Source: Pseudomonadota bacterium
GTDB lineage: Bacteria > Pseudomonadota > Gammaproteobacteria > Xanthomonadales > Rhodanobacteraceae
Reading direction: 5' to 3'
Assembly: GCA_021792975.1 (NCBI GenBank)
Contig: JAJYTR010000006.1
Coordinates: 1-64,000, forward strand
Length of the DNA stretch: 64,000 nucleotides
Shown here: in pieces, positions 43,238 to 52,818 of the stretch
Layout: the number at the start of each line of letters is the position of its first letter
Numbering within the stretch: position 1 is the stretch's first letter
Made by a program: the position numbers and the translations under genes
The notes under the pieces: generated by a model
Database searches by the model: none
Told to the model about the DNA's origin: nothing
Seen by the model: only the letters and a program-made list of their open reading frames with translations

Positions 43238-44812
43238 TCACAGATCGTGGCCGGCGTAGCTGCCGTTGACCGACTTGTTGCACACGGGGAAGTCGGCGAC
43301 GATGTTGCCCGGCAGCAGCCGCTCCAGCGCCGGCCAGTTGAACACGCTGGGATCGCGCGGCACGTAGCAGGCCACGCGGCCGGCGGCGTCCAGGCGCACC
43401 CAGGCCAGGGTTTCCCCGCGCCAGCCTTCGACCATGCCGAGCCCGGCGCCGCCGCCGGCAGGCGCCTGCCAGGACGCCGCGACGGGCCCGGCCGGCAACT
43501 GCGCGAGCAGCGCGTCCATCAGCTCCAGCGACACCTGGATTTCGTCCAGGCGCACGCGCAGCCGCGCGGCCACATCCCCCTGCGTATAGACCGGCACGCG
43601 CACGGCCAGCGTGTCGTAGGGCGCATGCGGCGCGTCGCGGCGCAGGTCCAGATCCTGCGCGGAGGCGCGCCCCACGAAGCCCAGGCAGCCCAGCGCGCGC
43701 GCGTCCGCGGCGGACAGCACGCCGGCGCCGATCAGGCGATCGTCCAGCGAGGGATGGTCGAGCACGATGTCGGTCAGCGGCGCGAGCACTGCGCGCAGTT
43801 CGCGGTGGTCGGCCAGCAGTGCGGCCATGCCGTCCGTGTCGAGATCGCCGCGCACGCCGCCCGCGACCAGGACGTCGAACAGCAGCCGGTGGCCGAACAG
43901 CGCCGCGCTGCGCCGCTGCCAGCGCTCGCGCAGCGCGCCGAATTGCATCTGCGCAAAACTGAAGCCGACGTCGTTGGCGATGCCGCCGGCATCGCCCAGA
44001 TGATTGGCCACGCGTTCGCGCTCCAGCAGCAGCGCGCGCAGGGCCAGCGCACGCGGCGGCACGGTGGCACCGGCGGCGCGCTCCAGCGCCATCGCCGCGG
44101 CCCACGCGTGCGCCACTGCGCTGTCGCCGGACACGCGTGCCGCCAGCCGCAGCAACCCGGCACTGTCGCGGCCCGCCGCCAGCGCCTGCACGCCACGATG
44201 CGCCCAGCCCAGCCGCAGCTCCAGCCGCAGCACCTGCTCGCCCACGGCGGCGAAACGGAAATGACCGGGTTCGATGGTGCCGGCGTGGATGGGGCCGACC
44301 GGCACCTCGTGCACGGCATCGCCGTGGACCGTCGCGAACGGATAGTCGGTGTCGCCCGGCGTCCGCGCGCGGGGCACGGGCGGCGCGCGCAGGGGGTGTT
44401 CCTGCTCGGACCAGGCGCGGTGACGCAGCCAGCGGCGGGTGTCGGCAAGGCCCTCGAACCGCACGCCCAGCAGATCGGCGCAGCCGCACTCGATGCGCAC
44501 GGCCGCGGCATAGTACGCCCCCAGCGAGGGCAGCGCGGGCGCCGCGGCATCCTCCAGCGCAGCGCGCAGCAGCAGGTATTCGCCGTCGCGTGCGAACAGC
44601 GCCAGGGCCTGCCACGGATGCACGCCGTGATCCACCCACAGCCCCGCGAAGCGCGCGCCGGCCTGCGCCAGCGCGGCGCCCGCCACCGCCCATTCGCACA
44701 CCTGCACGTCGACCGCGCGCGCCGGTTCCGGCGCGGCCGCGGCGGACGGACCGGCCGCACGCCCCAGCGCCGCCGCCAGCACCTGCCGCAGGGTCGGTGA
44801 CGGCGTGTTCAC
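43238..44812 (-). CDS. HyfG/NuoCD-like 'hydrogenase' large subunit lacking [NiFe] cysteines
   Basis: NuoC+NuoD-like fold; L1 position reads ARVSGDSAVAH, L2 position DPSVFNWP; GTG start. Confidence 0.85.
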   Translation of the reverse strand: MNTPSPTLRQVLAAALGRAAGPSAAAAPEPARAVDVQVCEWAVAGAALAQAGARFAGLWVDHGVHPWQALALFARDGEYLLLRAALEDAAAPALPSLGAYYAAAVRIECGCADLLGVRFEGLADTRRWLRHRAWSEQEHPLRAPPVPRARTPGDTDYPFATVHGDAVHEVPVGPIHAGTIEPGHFRFAAVGEQVLRLELRLGWAHRGVQALAAGRDSAGLLRLAARVSGDSAVAHAWAAAMALERAAGATVPPRALALRALLLERERVANHLGDAGGIANDVGFSFAQMQFGALRERWQRRSAALFGHRLLFDVLVAGGVRGDLDTDGMAALLADHRELRAVLAPLTDIVLDHPSLDDRLIGAGVLSAADARALGCLGFVGRASAQDLDLRRDAPHAPYDTLAVRVPVYTQGDVAARLRVRLDEIQVSLELMDALLAQLPAGPVAASWQAPAGGGAGLGMVEGWRGETLAWVRLDAAGRVACYVPRDPSVFNWPALERLLPGNIVADFPVCNKSVNGSYAGHDL

Positions 44813-46284
44813 AGCAGGCCGCTCCCGGTGATCAGCCGCGTCGCCTGGTCCAGCCAGTGTGCGAGTGCCGCCGGAATGGCGATGCCCAGCAGCAGCACCA
44901 GCGCGAGATGCAGCGCCACCGGCAGCATGTTGGCACGCACCGGATACTGCCCCGGCGGCGCCGCGCCGAACACCATCGGCTGCGCGCTGCGGAACAGCCC
45001 CGCGCAGGCCACCACCAGGCCCAGCACCAGCAGCGGCGTCAGCCACGGCCAGGCCTGCATGGTGGCCGCCAGCAGCAGGAATTCGCTGGTGAAAATGCCG
45101 AACGGCGGAAATCCGGCGATGGCGGCCACGCCCAGCAGCAGGCCCCAGCCCACCGCCGGCTGCGTGCGGATCAGCCCGCGGATGCGCTCGATGCGCTGCG
45201 TGCGGGCGATGTGCGTGGCGTGGCCCACGGTGACGAAGATCGAGCTCTTGGTCAGCGCGTGCACCAGCATGTGCAACAGCGCGGCGAAGGTGGCCAGCGG
45301 TCCGCCCACGCCGAAACCGAAGCTCATCAGCCCCATGTGCTCGATCGACGAGTAGCTGAACAGCCGCTTGATGTCGCGGCGCCGGTGCAGCGAGATCACC
45401 GCCGTGAGGAAGGTGAGCAGGCCGAAACCCATCAGCAGGTGTCCGGCCAGTCCCGGCGTCGCGCTCGACGCCAGCGCGGCGTCGGTCAGCATCTTCATGC
45501 GCACCACCGCGTACAGCGCCACGTTCAGCAGCAGCCCCGAAAGCACCGCCGACATCGGCGTGGGGCCTTCGGAGTGCGCATCCGGCAGCCAGCTGTGCAG
45601 CGGCACCAGACCCACCTTGGTGCCATAGCCGACCAGCAGAAACACGAAGGCCACCACCATCACCCGTGGTTCGAGCTGCGGCGCAATGGCGTACAGCGTG
45701 CTCCAGCTGAGGCCGTTGGCGCCGGCCGGCAGCACGTGCTGCGCGGCGAAGTAGAGCGCCACCGTGCCGAACAGCGCCTGCGCGATGCCCACGCCGCAGA
45801 GGATGAAATACTTCCACGCCGCTTCGATGGCCGCCGGCGTGCGGTACAGCGAGACCAGCAGCACCGTGGCCAGCGTGGCGCCTTCCACCGCCACCCACAG
45901 GATGCCGAGGTTGTCGGTGGTCAGCGCCAGCAGCATGGTGAACAGGAAGCCCTGGTACATGCTGTGGTAGAGGCGCATGCCGCGTGCGCCCACGCGTTTC
46001 TCCTCGGCGTGCACGTAGTGCATGTAGGGCCGCGAGAACACCGCCGTGGTCAGGCCGACGAAGGCGGTCAGCACCACCAGGTAGACATTGAAGGCATCGA
46101 CACGGAAGCCGTGCGCCGCCAGCGTGCCGTGCATCAGCACCTGCGCGGCCAGCCCCAGCGCGCCGGCCAGGCTCAGCGCCGAGAGGCCGAGGTTGACCCA
46201 GCCGGCCACGCGCGCACGCGGCAGCAGCGCCAGCAGCGGCACGCCCAGCAACGGGGTGAACACGGCCAGCACGATCCACATCAT
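44809..46284 (-). CDS. HyfF/NuoM/MrpD-like proton-translocating antiporter subunit
   Basis: Multi-TM; VEGATLATVLLVSLYRT, GLVPLHSWLPDAHSEGPTPMSAVLSGLLLNVALYAVVR. Confidence 0.88.
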   Translation of the reverse strand: MMWIVLAVFTPLLGVPLLALLPRARVAGWVNLGLSALSLAGALGLAAQVLMHGTLAAHGFRVDAFNVYLVVLTAFVGLTTAVFSRPYMHYVHAEEKRVGARGMRLYHSMYQGFLFTMLLALTTDNLGILWVAVEGATLATVLLVSLYRTPAAIEAAWKYFILCGVGIAQALFGTVALYFAAQHVLPAGANGLSWSTLYAIAPQLEPRVMVVAFVFLLVGYGTKVGLVPLHSWLPDAHSEGPTPMSAVLSGLLLNVALYAVVRMKMLTDAALASSATPGLAGHLLMGFGLLTFLTAVISLHRRRDIKRLFSYSSIEHMGLMSFGFGVGGPLATFAALLHMLVHALTKSSIFVTVGHATHIARTQRIERIRGLIRTQPAVGWGLLLGVAAIAGFPPFGIFTSEFLLLAATMQAWPWLTPLLVLGLVVACAGLFRSAQPMVFGAAPPGQYPVRANMLPVALHLALVLLLGIAIPAALAHWLDQATRLITGSGLL

Positions 46285-46985
46285 GGCCGCGGCTCCGGTT
46301 CCTCGTCCTGCTCGATGCTGGCCGAGAGCTGGCTGAGACGGTCCACGTCGAGGCTGTCGATGCTGTCCTTGATCTGCAGGAAGAACACGCCGAACAGCAC
46401 CATCGCCACCAGCACGTCGAAGGCCACGCCCAGTTCCACCACCAGCGGCATGCCGTGCGTGCTGGCCACCGCCGCCAGCAGCAGGCCGTTTTCCATCGCC
46501 ATGAAGCCCAGCACCTGCGCCAGCGCCTGCCGCCGCACCACCATCATCAGCAGGCCCAGCAGCACGACGGCCAGGCTGATGGCGATCACGTTGCGCGTGG
46601 CCGAGTGCTCGAACTGCGCCACCGGCGCCGCTACCCAGTCGGCGAACACCACGATCGCCGCGGCGGCCAGCAGGGTCAGCGCCGGGTGCGCCAGCGGATC
46701 CGCCTGGCGTTCCAGCGCCAGCCGGCGCAGCAGCCGGTGCAGCATCCACGGGATCAGCAGCACCTTCAGCGCCAGGGTGATGGCGGCCGAGACGTACAGG
46801 TTGACATCGCCGCTGGCGGCGCCCATCAGTGCCGCCACCGCGGCCACCAGCAGGCCCTGCCAGGCGAACACGTGGATGGCGGCCAGCAGCCGCGATTGCG
46901 CCAGCAGCGCGAACGCGCTGAACAGCGCCATCGCCGCCAGCACCAGCACGGCCTGATCCAGCAGCGGCAGCGCGGCCAGGCTCAC
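46281..46985 (-). CDS. HyfE-like membrane subunit
   Basis: Multi-TM; RRQALAQVLGFMAMENGLLLAAVASTHGMPLVVELGVAFDVLVAMVLFGVFFL; GTG start. Confidence 0.85.
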   Translation of the reverse strand: MSLAALPLLDQAVLVLAAMALFSAFALLAQSRLLAAIHVFAWQGLLVAAVAALMGAASGDVNLYVSAAITLALKVLLIPWMLHRLLRRLALERQADPLAHPALTLLAAAAIVVFADWVAAPVAQFEHSATRNVIAISLAVVLLGLLMMVVRRQALAQVLGFMAMENGLLLAAVASTHGMPLVVELGVAFDVLVAMVLFGVFFLQIKDSIDSLDVDRLSQLSASIEQDEEPEPRP

Positions 46986-47938
46986 AGCGCGGCCTCGAGG
47001 ATTACGTGGCTGAGCAGGCCCAGCAGCGCCAGTAGAAAAGCCAGGGTGAGGTAGCCCGGCACGCGGAAGACGCGCATCTTGGCCAGCACCGTTTCGCTGA
47101 CCGCCAGCAGCGCCGCCAGCAGCGCCAGCTTGAGCGCCAGCAGCGGCAGCGCCAGCAGCAGTGCCAGCGGATCCGCACGCGTGGCCAGTCCCCAGGGCAG
47201 GAACAGGTCCACGGTCAGCATCGCGAACAGCAGCAGCTTCAGCTGCGCCGCCCAATCCATCAGCGCCAGGTGGCGGCCGCTGTATTCCAGCAGCATGCCC
47301 TCGTGGATCATGGTCAGTTCGAGGTGCGTGGCCGGGTTGTCCACCGGGATGCGCCCGCACTCGGCCACGCCCACCATCAGCAGCGCCGCCAGCGCGAACA
47401 GGTACGAGGGCCGCAGCACCGTCGTGCCGCCCAGCGTGGCATCGGCCATGCCGGCCAGGTTGGTGGTGTGCGTGGTCATCGCCAGGGTGAAGATCACCAG
47501 CAGCAGCGCGGGCTCGGCGAACGAGGTCACCAGCATCTCGCGCGCCGCGCCCATGCCGCCGAAGGGCGTGCCGGCATCCAGCCCCGCCAGCACCAGCATG
47601 AAGCGCGCCAGCCCCAGCAGGCCGATCAGCGCGATGGCGTCGGCGATGCGCGCGCCGGGCAGCACGGTGCTGAACACCGGCAGCGCCGCGGCGGCCAGCA
47701 GCGTCGCGGCAAACACCACGTACGGCGCGGCGCGGAACAGCGGCGAAGCGGTGCGGGCGACGACGGCTTCCTTGCCGAACAGCTTGCGCAGATCGCGATA
47801 CGGCGTCAGCAGCGGCGCCCCGCGGCGATTCTGCAGGCGCGCCTTGATACGGCGCACCAGGCCCGCCAGCAGCGGTGCCGCCGCCAACAGCAGCAGCGGC
47901 TGCAGCAACGCGGCGGCGAGGCTCAGGAAACGATCCAC
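46982..47938 (-). CDS. HyfC/HycD/NuoH-like membrane subunit
   Basis: RRIKARLQNRRGAPLLTPYRDLRKLFGKEAV...AECGRIPVDNPATHLELTMIHEGMLLEYSGR; GTG start. Confidence 0.9.
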   Translation of the reverse strand: MDRFLSLAAALLQPLLLLAAAPLLAGLVRRIKARLQNRRGAPLLTPYRDLRKLFGKEAVVARTASPLFRAAPYVVFAATLLAAAALPVFSTVLPGARIADAIALIGLLGLARFMLVLAGLDAGTPFGGMGAAREMLVTSFAEPALLLVIFTLAMTTHTTNLAGMADATLGGTTVLRPSYLFALAALLMVGVAECGRIPVDNPATHLELTMIHEGMLLEYSGRHLALMDWAAQLKLLLFAMLTVDLFLPWGLATRADPLALLLALPLLALKLALLAALLAVSETVLAKMRVFRVPGYLTLAFLLALLGLLSHVILEAAL

Positions 47939-49914
47939 AGCAGCACCAGCAGGGTGATCAGCGACCAGGCCAGATAGCGCCGCACATGGCCGGCCTGCGC
48001 ACGCCGCGCGAGATCGGCGGCGCGGTCGGCCAGCATGCCCAGCGGGCGGTACAGCCAGACCCAGGTGCGATCGCCGACCTCGACTTCGTGGCGGTCCGCA
48101 GCAGTCGTCTCGCGCAGCGCATAGGCGGGCGCGAACACGCGCCGCTGCGGCTGCGCGAAGCCGGCGGCGCTGTACTGCATGCGCGGCGTCGGCGGCGCAT
48201 AGCCGCAGTCCCAGGGATCGGCGCGGCGCACCGCCGCGCCCTGCCGCGGCCGCAGCAGCAGCACGCCCAGCGCCCCGACCGCCAGCAGCACCGCCAGGAT
48301 CGGCAGCGGCGCGTAGCTCGAAGTGGCCGGATCCAGCGGCGTCAGCCACAGCCAGCCCGTGCCGGCCGGCGCGCTGCCGGTCAGCTGCAGCGCGGCGCGG
48401 CCCAGCAGGCCCAGCAGCGGCCCGGGCAGCAGCGCGGCCACGGCGATGCCGGCCACCAGCAACGCCTGGCCCGCCAGCATGCCGCCGCCCACCTCGTGCG
48501 CGTGCCGCGTGCTGCGGCTGCGCGCACGGCCCAGGAACGCGATGCCGTAGGCGCGCACGAACACGGTCGCCGCCAGTGCCGCGGTCAGCGCCAGCGCCGC
48601 CGCCGCCAGCGGCACCAGGATGCGCAGCAGGCCGTCGTGCAGCCGCCAGGCCTGCAGCGCCGCCTGGAAAGTCAGCCATTCCGACACGAATCCGTTCAAC
48701 GGCGGCACCGCCGCCATGCCCAGGCAGCCGATCAGGAACATCCAGCCGGTGCGCGGCATGCGCCGCAGCAGGCCGCCCAGCCGATCCAGGCTGCGCGTGT
48801 GCGCGCCGTGCAGCACCGCGCCGGCGCCCAGGAACAACAGGCCCTTGAGCAGCGCGTGGTTGAGCGCCTGGTACAGCGCCGCCAGCAGCGCCAGCGCCGC
48901 CAGCGCCGGATGTCCCGCGGCCTGGAAGATCTGCGCCAGGCCCAGGGCCAGGAACACGATGCCCAGATTCTCGATCGACGAATACGCCAGCAGGCGCTTG
49001 AGATCGCTCTGCTGCAGCGCCAGCAGCACGCCCAGCACGGCGCTGGCCGATCCCACCACCACCAGCGTCACGCCGTAGCCCCATTGCGGCACCCCCAGCA
49101 GATCGAACGTCACGCGCAGGAAGCCGTACAGCGCCACCTTCAGCATCACCGCCGACATCAGCGCCGAAATGTGCGAGGGCGCTGCCGGATGCGCCTCCGG
49201 CAGCCACACGTGCAGCGGCACCAGGCCGGCCTTGGCGCCGAAACCGGCCAATGCCAGCGCGAAGGCGATTGCCGCCCACAGCGCATCCGGATGCGCCGCG
49301 CGCATGGCGGCGAACGAAAACCCGCCGCCGGCCGCAGCCAGGACGCCGAAGGCCAGCAGGATCAGCAGGCCGGCCACGTGCGCCAGCAGCAGATACACGA
49401 ACGCGGCGCGCCGGTGGTCGGCGTGCTCGTGCTGGAAGCACACCAGGAAATACGACGCCAGCGACATCAGTTCCCACGCCACCATGAACAGATACGCATC
49501 GGCCGCCAACAGCACGCCCAGCATGCCGGCCACGAACAGGCCGGTGGAGACCCCGAGCGTGGCCAGCGAATCGCGACCGTTGCGGAATTCGCGCGCATAG
49601 CCCGGGCCGTACACCGAAACCGGCAACAGCACCGCACCCAGCATCAGCAGGAACACGCCGGCCAGCGGATCGACGCTGAGCTGCCACGGCAGCCACGGCA
49701 GCCCCAGCGGCAGCACGGCTCCCTGCGCCACGTCGAACCCCAGCGCCAGGGTGCCCGCGGCCAGCGCGCAGACCGCCGCCAGCCCCAGCAGCGGAAACGC
49801 CAGCAGCGACAGTGCGCGCGGCCAGCGCGCAGCCAACGGACTCACCGCCGCCGAGGCCAGCGCCGCCAGCACCGCGGCTTCGGCCAGCGGCAGGGTCAGC
49901 GCGGCGGCACTCAC
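47923..49914 (-). CDS. HyfB/HycC-like antiporter subunit
   Basis: Multi-TM; KAGLVPLHVWLPEAHPAAPSHISALMSAVMLKVALYGFLRV. Confidence 0.9.
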   Translation of the reverse strand: MSAAALTLPLAEAAVLAALASAAVSPLAARWPRALSLLAFPLLGLAAVCALAAGTLALGFDVAQGAVLPLGLPWLPWQLSVDPLAGVFLLMLGAVLLPVSVYGPGYAREFRNGRDSLATLGVSTGLFVAGMLGVLLAADAYLFMVAWELMSLASYFLVCFQHEHADHRRAAFVYLLLAHVAGLLILLAFGVLAAAGGGFSFAAMRAAHPDALWAAIAFALALAGFGAKAGLVPLHVWLPEAHPAAPSHISALMSAVMLKVALYGFLRVTFDLLGVPQWGYGVTLVVVGSASAVLGVLLALQQSDLKRLLAYSSIENLGIVFLALGLAQIFQAAGHPALAALALLAALYQALNHALLKGLLFLGAGAVLHGAHTRSLDRLGGLLRRMPRTGWMFLIGCLGMAAVPPLNGFVSEWLTFQAALQAWRLHDGLLRILVPLAAAALALTAALAATVFVRAYGIAFLGRARSRSTRHAHEVGGGMLAGQALLVAGIAVAALLPGPLLGLLGRAALQLTGSAPAGTGWLWLTPLDPATSSYAPLPILAVLLAVGALGVLLLRPRQGAAVRRADPWDCGYAPPTPRMQYSAAGFAQPQRRVFAPAYALRETTAADRHEVEVGDRTWVWLYRPLGMLADRAADLARRAQAGHVRRYLAWSLITLLVLLWIVS

Positions 49915-50183
49915 GATGCCGCCTCGCGCGCCGCCGCCGCCGGCTTCAGCCGCACGCCGCGGCCGCCGCCGGCGCTGTTCTCGCCTTCGCCGATCAGCAG
50001 CACACCGGCTTCGTCGAGCGCCGCGATCAGCCGGGTCAGCGAATCGACCGTGCCGCGCACCGTGCCCTCACTGGCCTCCATGCGCTGGATGGTGGGCAGC
50101 GACAGCCCGCTGCGCTCGGCCATCTGGCGCTGGTCGAGGCCGAGCAGGGCGCGCGCGGCGCGCAGTTGCGAAGCAGTGATCAT
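49911..50183 (-). CDS. XRE-family HTH regulator
   Basis: MITASQLRAARALLGLDQRQMAERSGLSLPTIQRMEASEG; overlaps hyfB-like start. Confidence 0.85.
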   Translation of the reverse strand: MITASQLRAARALLGLDQRQMAERSGLSLPTIQRMEASEGTVRGTVDSLTRLIAALDEAGVLLIGEGENSAGGGRGVRLKPAAAAREAAS

Positions 50184-50579
50184 GCATCAATATCAGCGCA
50201 TGAAACATGGATTGTAATGCTTCAAACATCATACACCGCTGCCGGCGACAACCGCCGCCACCGCCGCCGGATGCTGCCGCGGCGCCGCCTGCAGCGGGCT
50301 GGCGGCTGGCCTTGGCGGCGATGCGTGCGGCGGTGGGCTGGCGGATTCTGGTGCCCCCCGCCCGCCCTGTCTGCCGCGCCGCCTGGACAAGGGGAACGCC
50401 GGTGGACCCTGGCCGGGTGCCGCTGCCGCGCGCGGATGGCCGCTTGCGGCGGCGGCGCGTGCATCCAAGAATGCGGGCATGCAGAGTGTCGCCGGCAACG
50501 CGCAGGCCGTCCGCCCCCGCGCGCCGCGGCCTGCGTGCAGCGACGGCCGGGCGGGCTGCCGGCGGCGGGGCCGGCACGC

Positions 50580-51701
50580 ATGAGCGCAGGCACACGCATG
50601 CCCGCCGTATTCCTCGGCGCCGACCGCTACCGCGGCAGCGTCTTCCCGGACCACCACCCGCTCGCCATCCCGCGTATCGCCACGGTGCTCGATCTGTGCA
50701 CGGCACTGGGCTGGCTCGACCCGGCCCACCATCGAGAATGTCCGCTGGCCACCGACCGGGAACTCGCGCAGTTCCATGACGCGGGCTACATCGCCGCCTT
50801 GCACCGTGCCGACGCGGGCGGGATCCCGAGCGCGGCGGATCGGGCGCAATACGGCATCGGCACGCTGGAGAATCCGGCAGCGCCCGGCCTGTTCGCCCGC
50901 GCGGCGGGCGCCGTCGGCGGATCGATCCTGGCCGCGGACCTGGCGATCGCCGGGCACGTGGTGTTCCACCCCGCGGGCGGCATGCACCATGGCCATCCGT
51001 CCCGCGCCCGCGGCTTCTGCTACTTCAACGACGTGGTCTTCGCCCTGCGGCGGCTGGAAGAGCACGGGCTGCGGCGCATCGCCTGCGTGGACTTCGACGC
51101 CCATCACGGCGACGGCGTGCAGGAAGCGTTCCGCGACGATCCGCGGGTCCATACCGTCTCCATCCACGAAGCGGGGCGATGGCCCTACACGGGCGCCGCG
51201 GAGGACCGCGGCGGCGGGCGCAGTCTCAACCTGCCGGTCCCGGAGGGCTGCAATGACACCGAATTCCGGCTGCTGCTCGACGTGGTGGTGTGCCCGGCGC
51301 TGCAGCGGCTGGATCCGCAGGCGGTGGTGGTGGTCTGCGGAACCGACGCCCTCTCCGGCGATCCCCTGTCGCGCATGGTGCTGAGCAACCTCGCGCTGTG
51401 GGAGGCCGTCGACCGCGTTCTGGCCATGGCGCCGGTGCGCATCGTACTGGGCGGTGGCGGCTACAACCCGTGGACGCTGGCGCGGGCCTGGACCGGCCTC
51501 TGGGGGAGGCTGCGCGGGGCGGATTTCCCGGATGTCCTGCCCCCCGCCGCACAGGCCATCCTGGGTCTACTTCAGTGTGATCTAATAGACCACGAGGCGA
51601 TCGATCCCGCCTGGCGGACCACGCTCGCGGACACCCGGAATCCGGGGCCGGTGCGCGGCGCCATCCATGCCCTGATCGCCGGTGCGTCGGCAGGCCCCTG
51701 A
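50580..51701 (+). CDS. histone deacetylase/AcuC-family Zn-dependent amidohydrolase
   Basis: HPAGGMHHGHPSRARGFCYFNDV; CVDFDAHHGDGVQEAF; GTDALSGDPL; LGGGGYNPW; active-site residues retained. Confidence 0.9.
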   Translation: MSAGTRMPAVFLGADRYRGSVFPDHHPLAIPRIATVLDLCTALGWLDPAHHRECPLATDRELAQFHDAGYIAALHRADAGGIPSAADRAQYGIGTLENPAAPGLFARAAGAVGGSILAADLAIAGHVVFHPAGGMHHGHPSRARGFCYFNDVVFALRRLEEHGLRRIACVDFDAHHGDGVQEAFRDDPRVHTVSIHEAGRWPYTGAAEDRGGGRSLNLPVPEGCNDTEFRLLLDVVVCPALQRLDPQAVVVVCGTDALSGDPLSRMVLSNLALWEAVDRVLAMAPVRIVLGGGGYNPWTLARAWTGLWGRLRGADFPDVLPPAAQAILGLLQCDLIDHEAIDPAWRTTLADTRNPGPVRGAIHALIAGASAGP

Positions 51702-51729
51702 TTCCGCGCTGCGTGCGCCGGAGGTACGG

Positions 51730-52818
51730 ATGGACTGGCACCAGACCCTGATGGGCATCGAAGCGTTCGAGGATGCGGTCTTCGATGCCGGACTGGTGCA
51801 GCGGATGCAGGCGCGGGCCGGCGCGACGGCGGGGCGGCCGCTGCGCTTTTCGACCCCCACGTTCAAGGACTTCGACAGCGGCGAGCTGCACGGGTGCTCG
51901 CGCAACCGCTTCCCCGCGTTCTCCATCACCGGCGGTGCCTGCGGGCTGCAGTGCGACCACTGCCAGGCCAGGATCCTCGAGCCGATGATCGCCGCCCCCT
52001 CGCCGGAGATCCTCGATGCCAAGGTACGCACGCTGGTGCACACGCAGGATCTGGGCGGGTTCCTGCTGTCCGGCGGTTCCAACCGCCGCAACGTCATCCG
52101 CTATGAACGCTATTACCCCGTCCTCGAGCGGCTGAAGCGCGACTTCCCGCATCTGCGCATCGCCATCCACACCGCGCTGACCGACGCGCACGGCGCGCGT
52201 GCCATGGCGGCCGCCGGCGTGGACACGGCGATGATGGACGTGATCGGCAGCGCGGACACCATCCGCGAGGTGTACCACCTGCAACGTCCGGTGGACGACT
52301 TCGAGGCGACGCTGGCCGCGCTGTGCGAAACGCCCATGCAGGTGACACCGCATATCGTCATCGGCCTGCACTACGGACGCCTGCTGGGCGAGAGGACCGC
52401 GCTAGAGATCGTCGCCCGTCACCCGGTCAGCTCGCTGGTTCTGGTGGTGGTGATGCCGTTCTACGCCAGGCCCGGCACCTTCAGCGTGCCGGCCACCGGC
52501 GACGTGGGCGAGATCTTCCTGGCCGCGCGTGCGCGGCTGCCCGACCGCGAGGTGCTGCTGGGCTGCGCGCGGCCGGCCGGCCTGCACAAGCGCGTTACCG
52601 ACGCCTACGCGGTGATGGCCGGGCTGGACGGCATCGCCTTCCCCGCCGAAGGCGCCGTGCAGGTGGCGCGCGCCATCGGCCGGCCGTTCGACCAGCAGCA
52701 CGCCTGCTGTTCGATCCGGTTCGGCGACGGCGCGACGGGCGCGGCGCAGCGGCAGGCCGCGGATGCTGCCGGCCGCGCCGCCGCATTCCATGGTGTCCAT
52801 GCGGGAGCGCACCCATGA
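51730..52818 (+). CDS. radical SAM lipoyl-synthase-type protein (LipS1/LipS2 pair member)
   Basis: Radical SAM motif GGACGLQCDHCQA (CxxxCxxC); biotin-synthase-like; adjacent to second LipS-like and lipoate ligase. Confidence 0.75.
   Translation: MDWHQTLMGIEAFEDAVFDAGLVQRMQARAGATAGRPLRFSTPTFKDFDSGELHGCSRNRFPAFSITGGACGLQCDHCQARILEPMIAAPSPEILDAKVRTLVHTQDLGGFLLSGGSNRRNVIRYERYYPVLERLKRDFPHLRIAIHTALTDAHGARAMAAAGVDTAMMDVIGSADTIREVYHLQRPVDDFEATLAALCETPMQVTPHIVIGLHYGRLLGERTALEIVARHPVSSLVLVVVMPFYARPGTFSVPATGDVGEIFLAARARLPDREVLLGCARPAGLHKRVTDAYAVMAGLDGIAFPAEGAVQVARAIGRPFDQQHACCSIRFGDGATGAAQRQAADAAGRAAAFHGVHAGAHP

Noticed and set aside
42721-50183. Formate hydrogenlyase / functional hydrogenase-4 operon
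   Set aside because: [NiFe] cysteine motifs absent in the large subunit; no HyfH/HyfA or formate dehydrogenase genes in the cluster.
50580-51701. Acetoin utilization AcuC role
   Set aside because: No acuA/acsA or acetoin genes adjacent; operon context points to lipoate metabolism, so only family-level call made.
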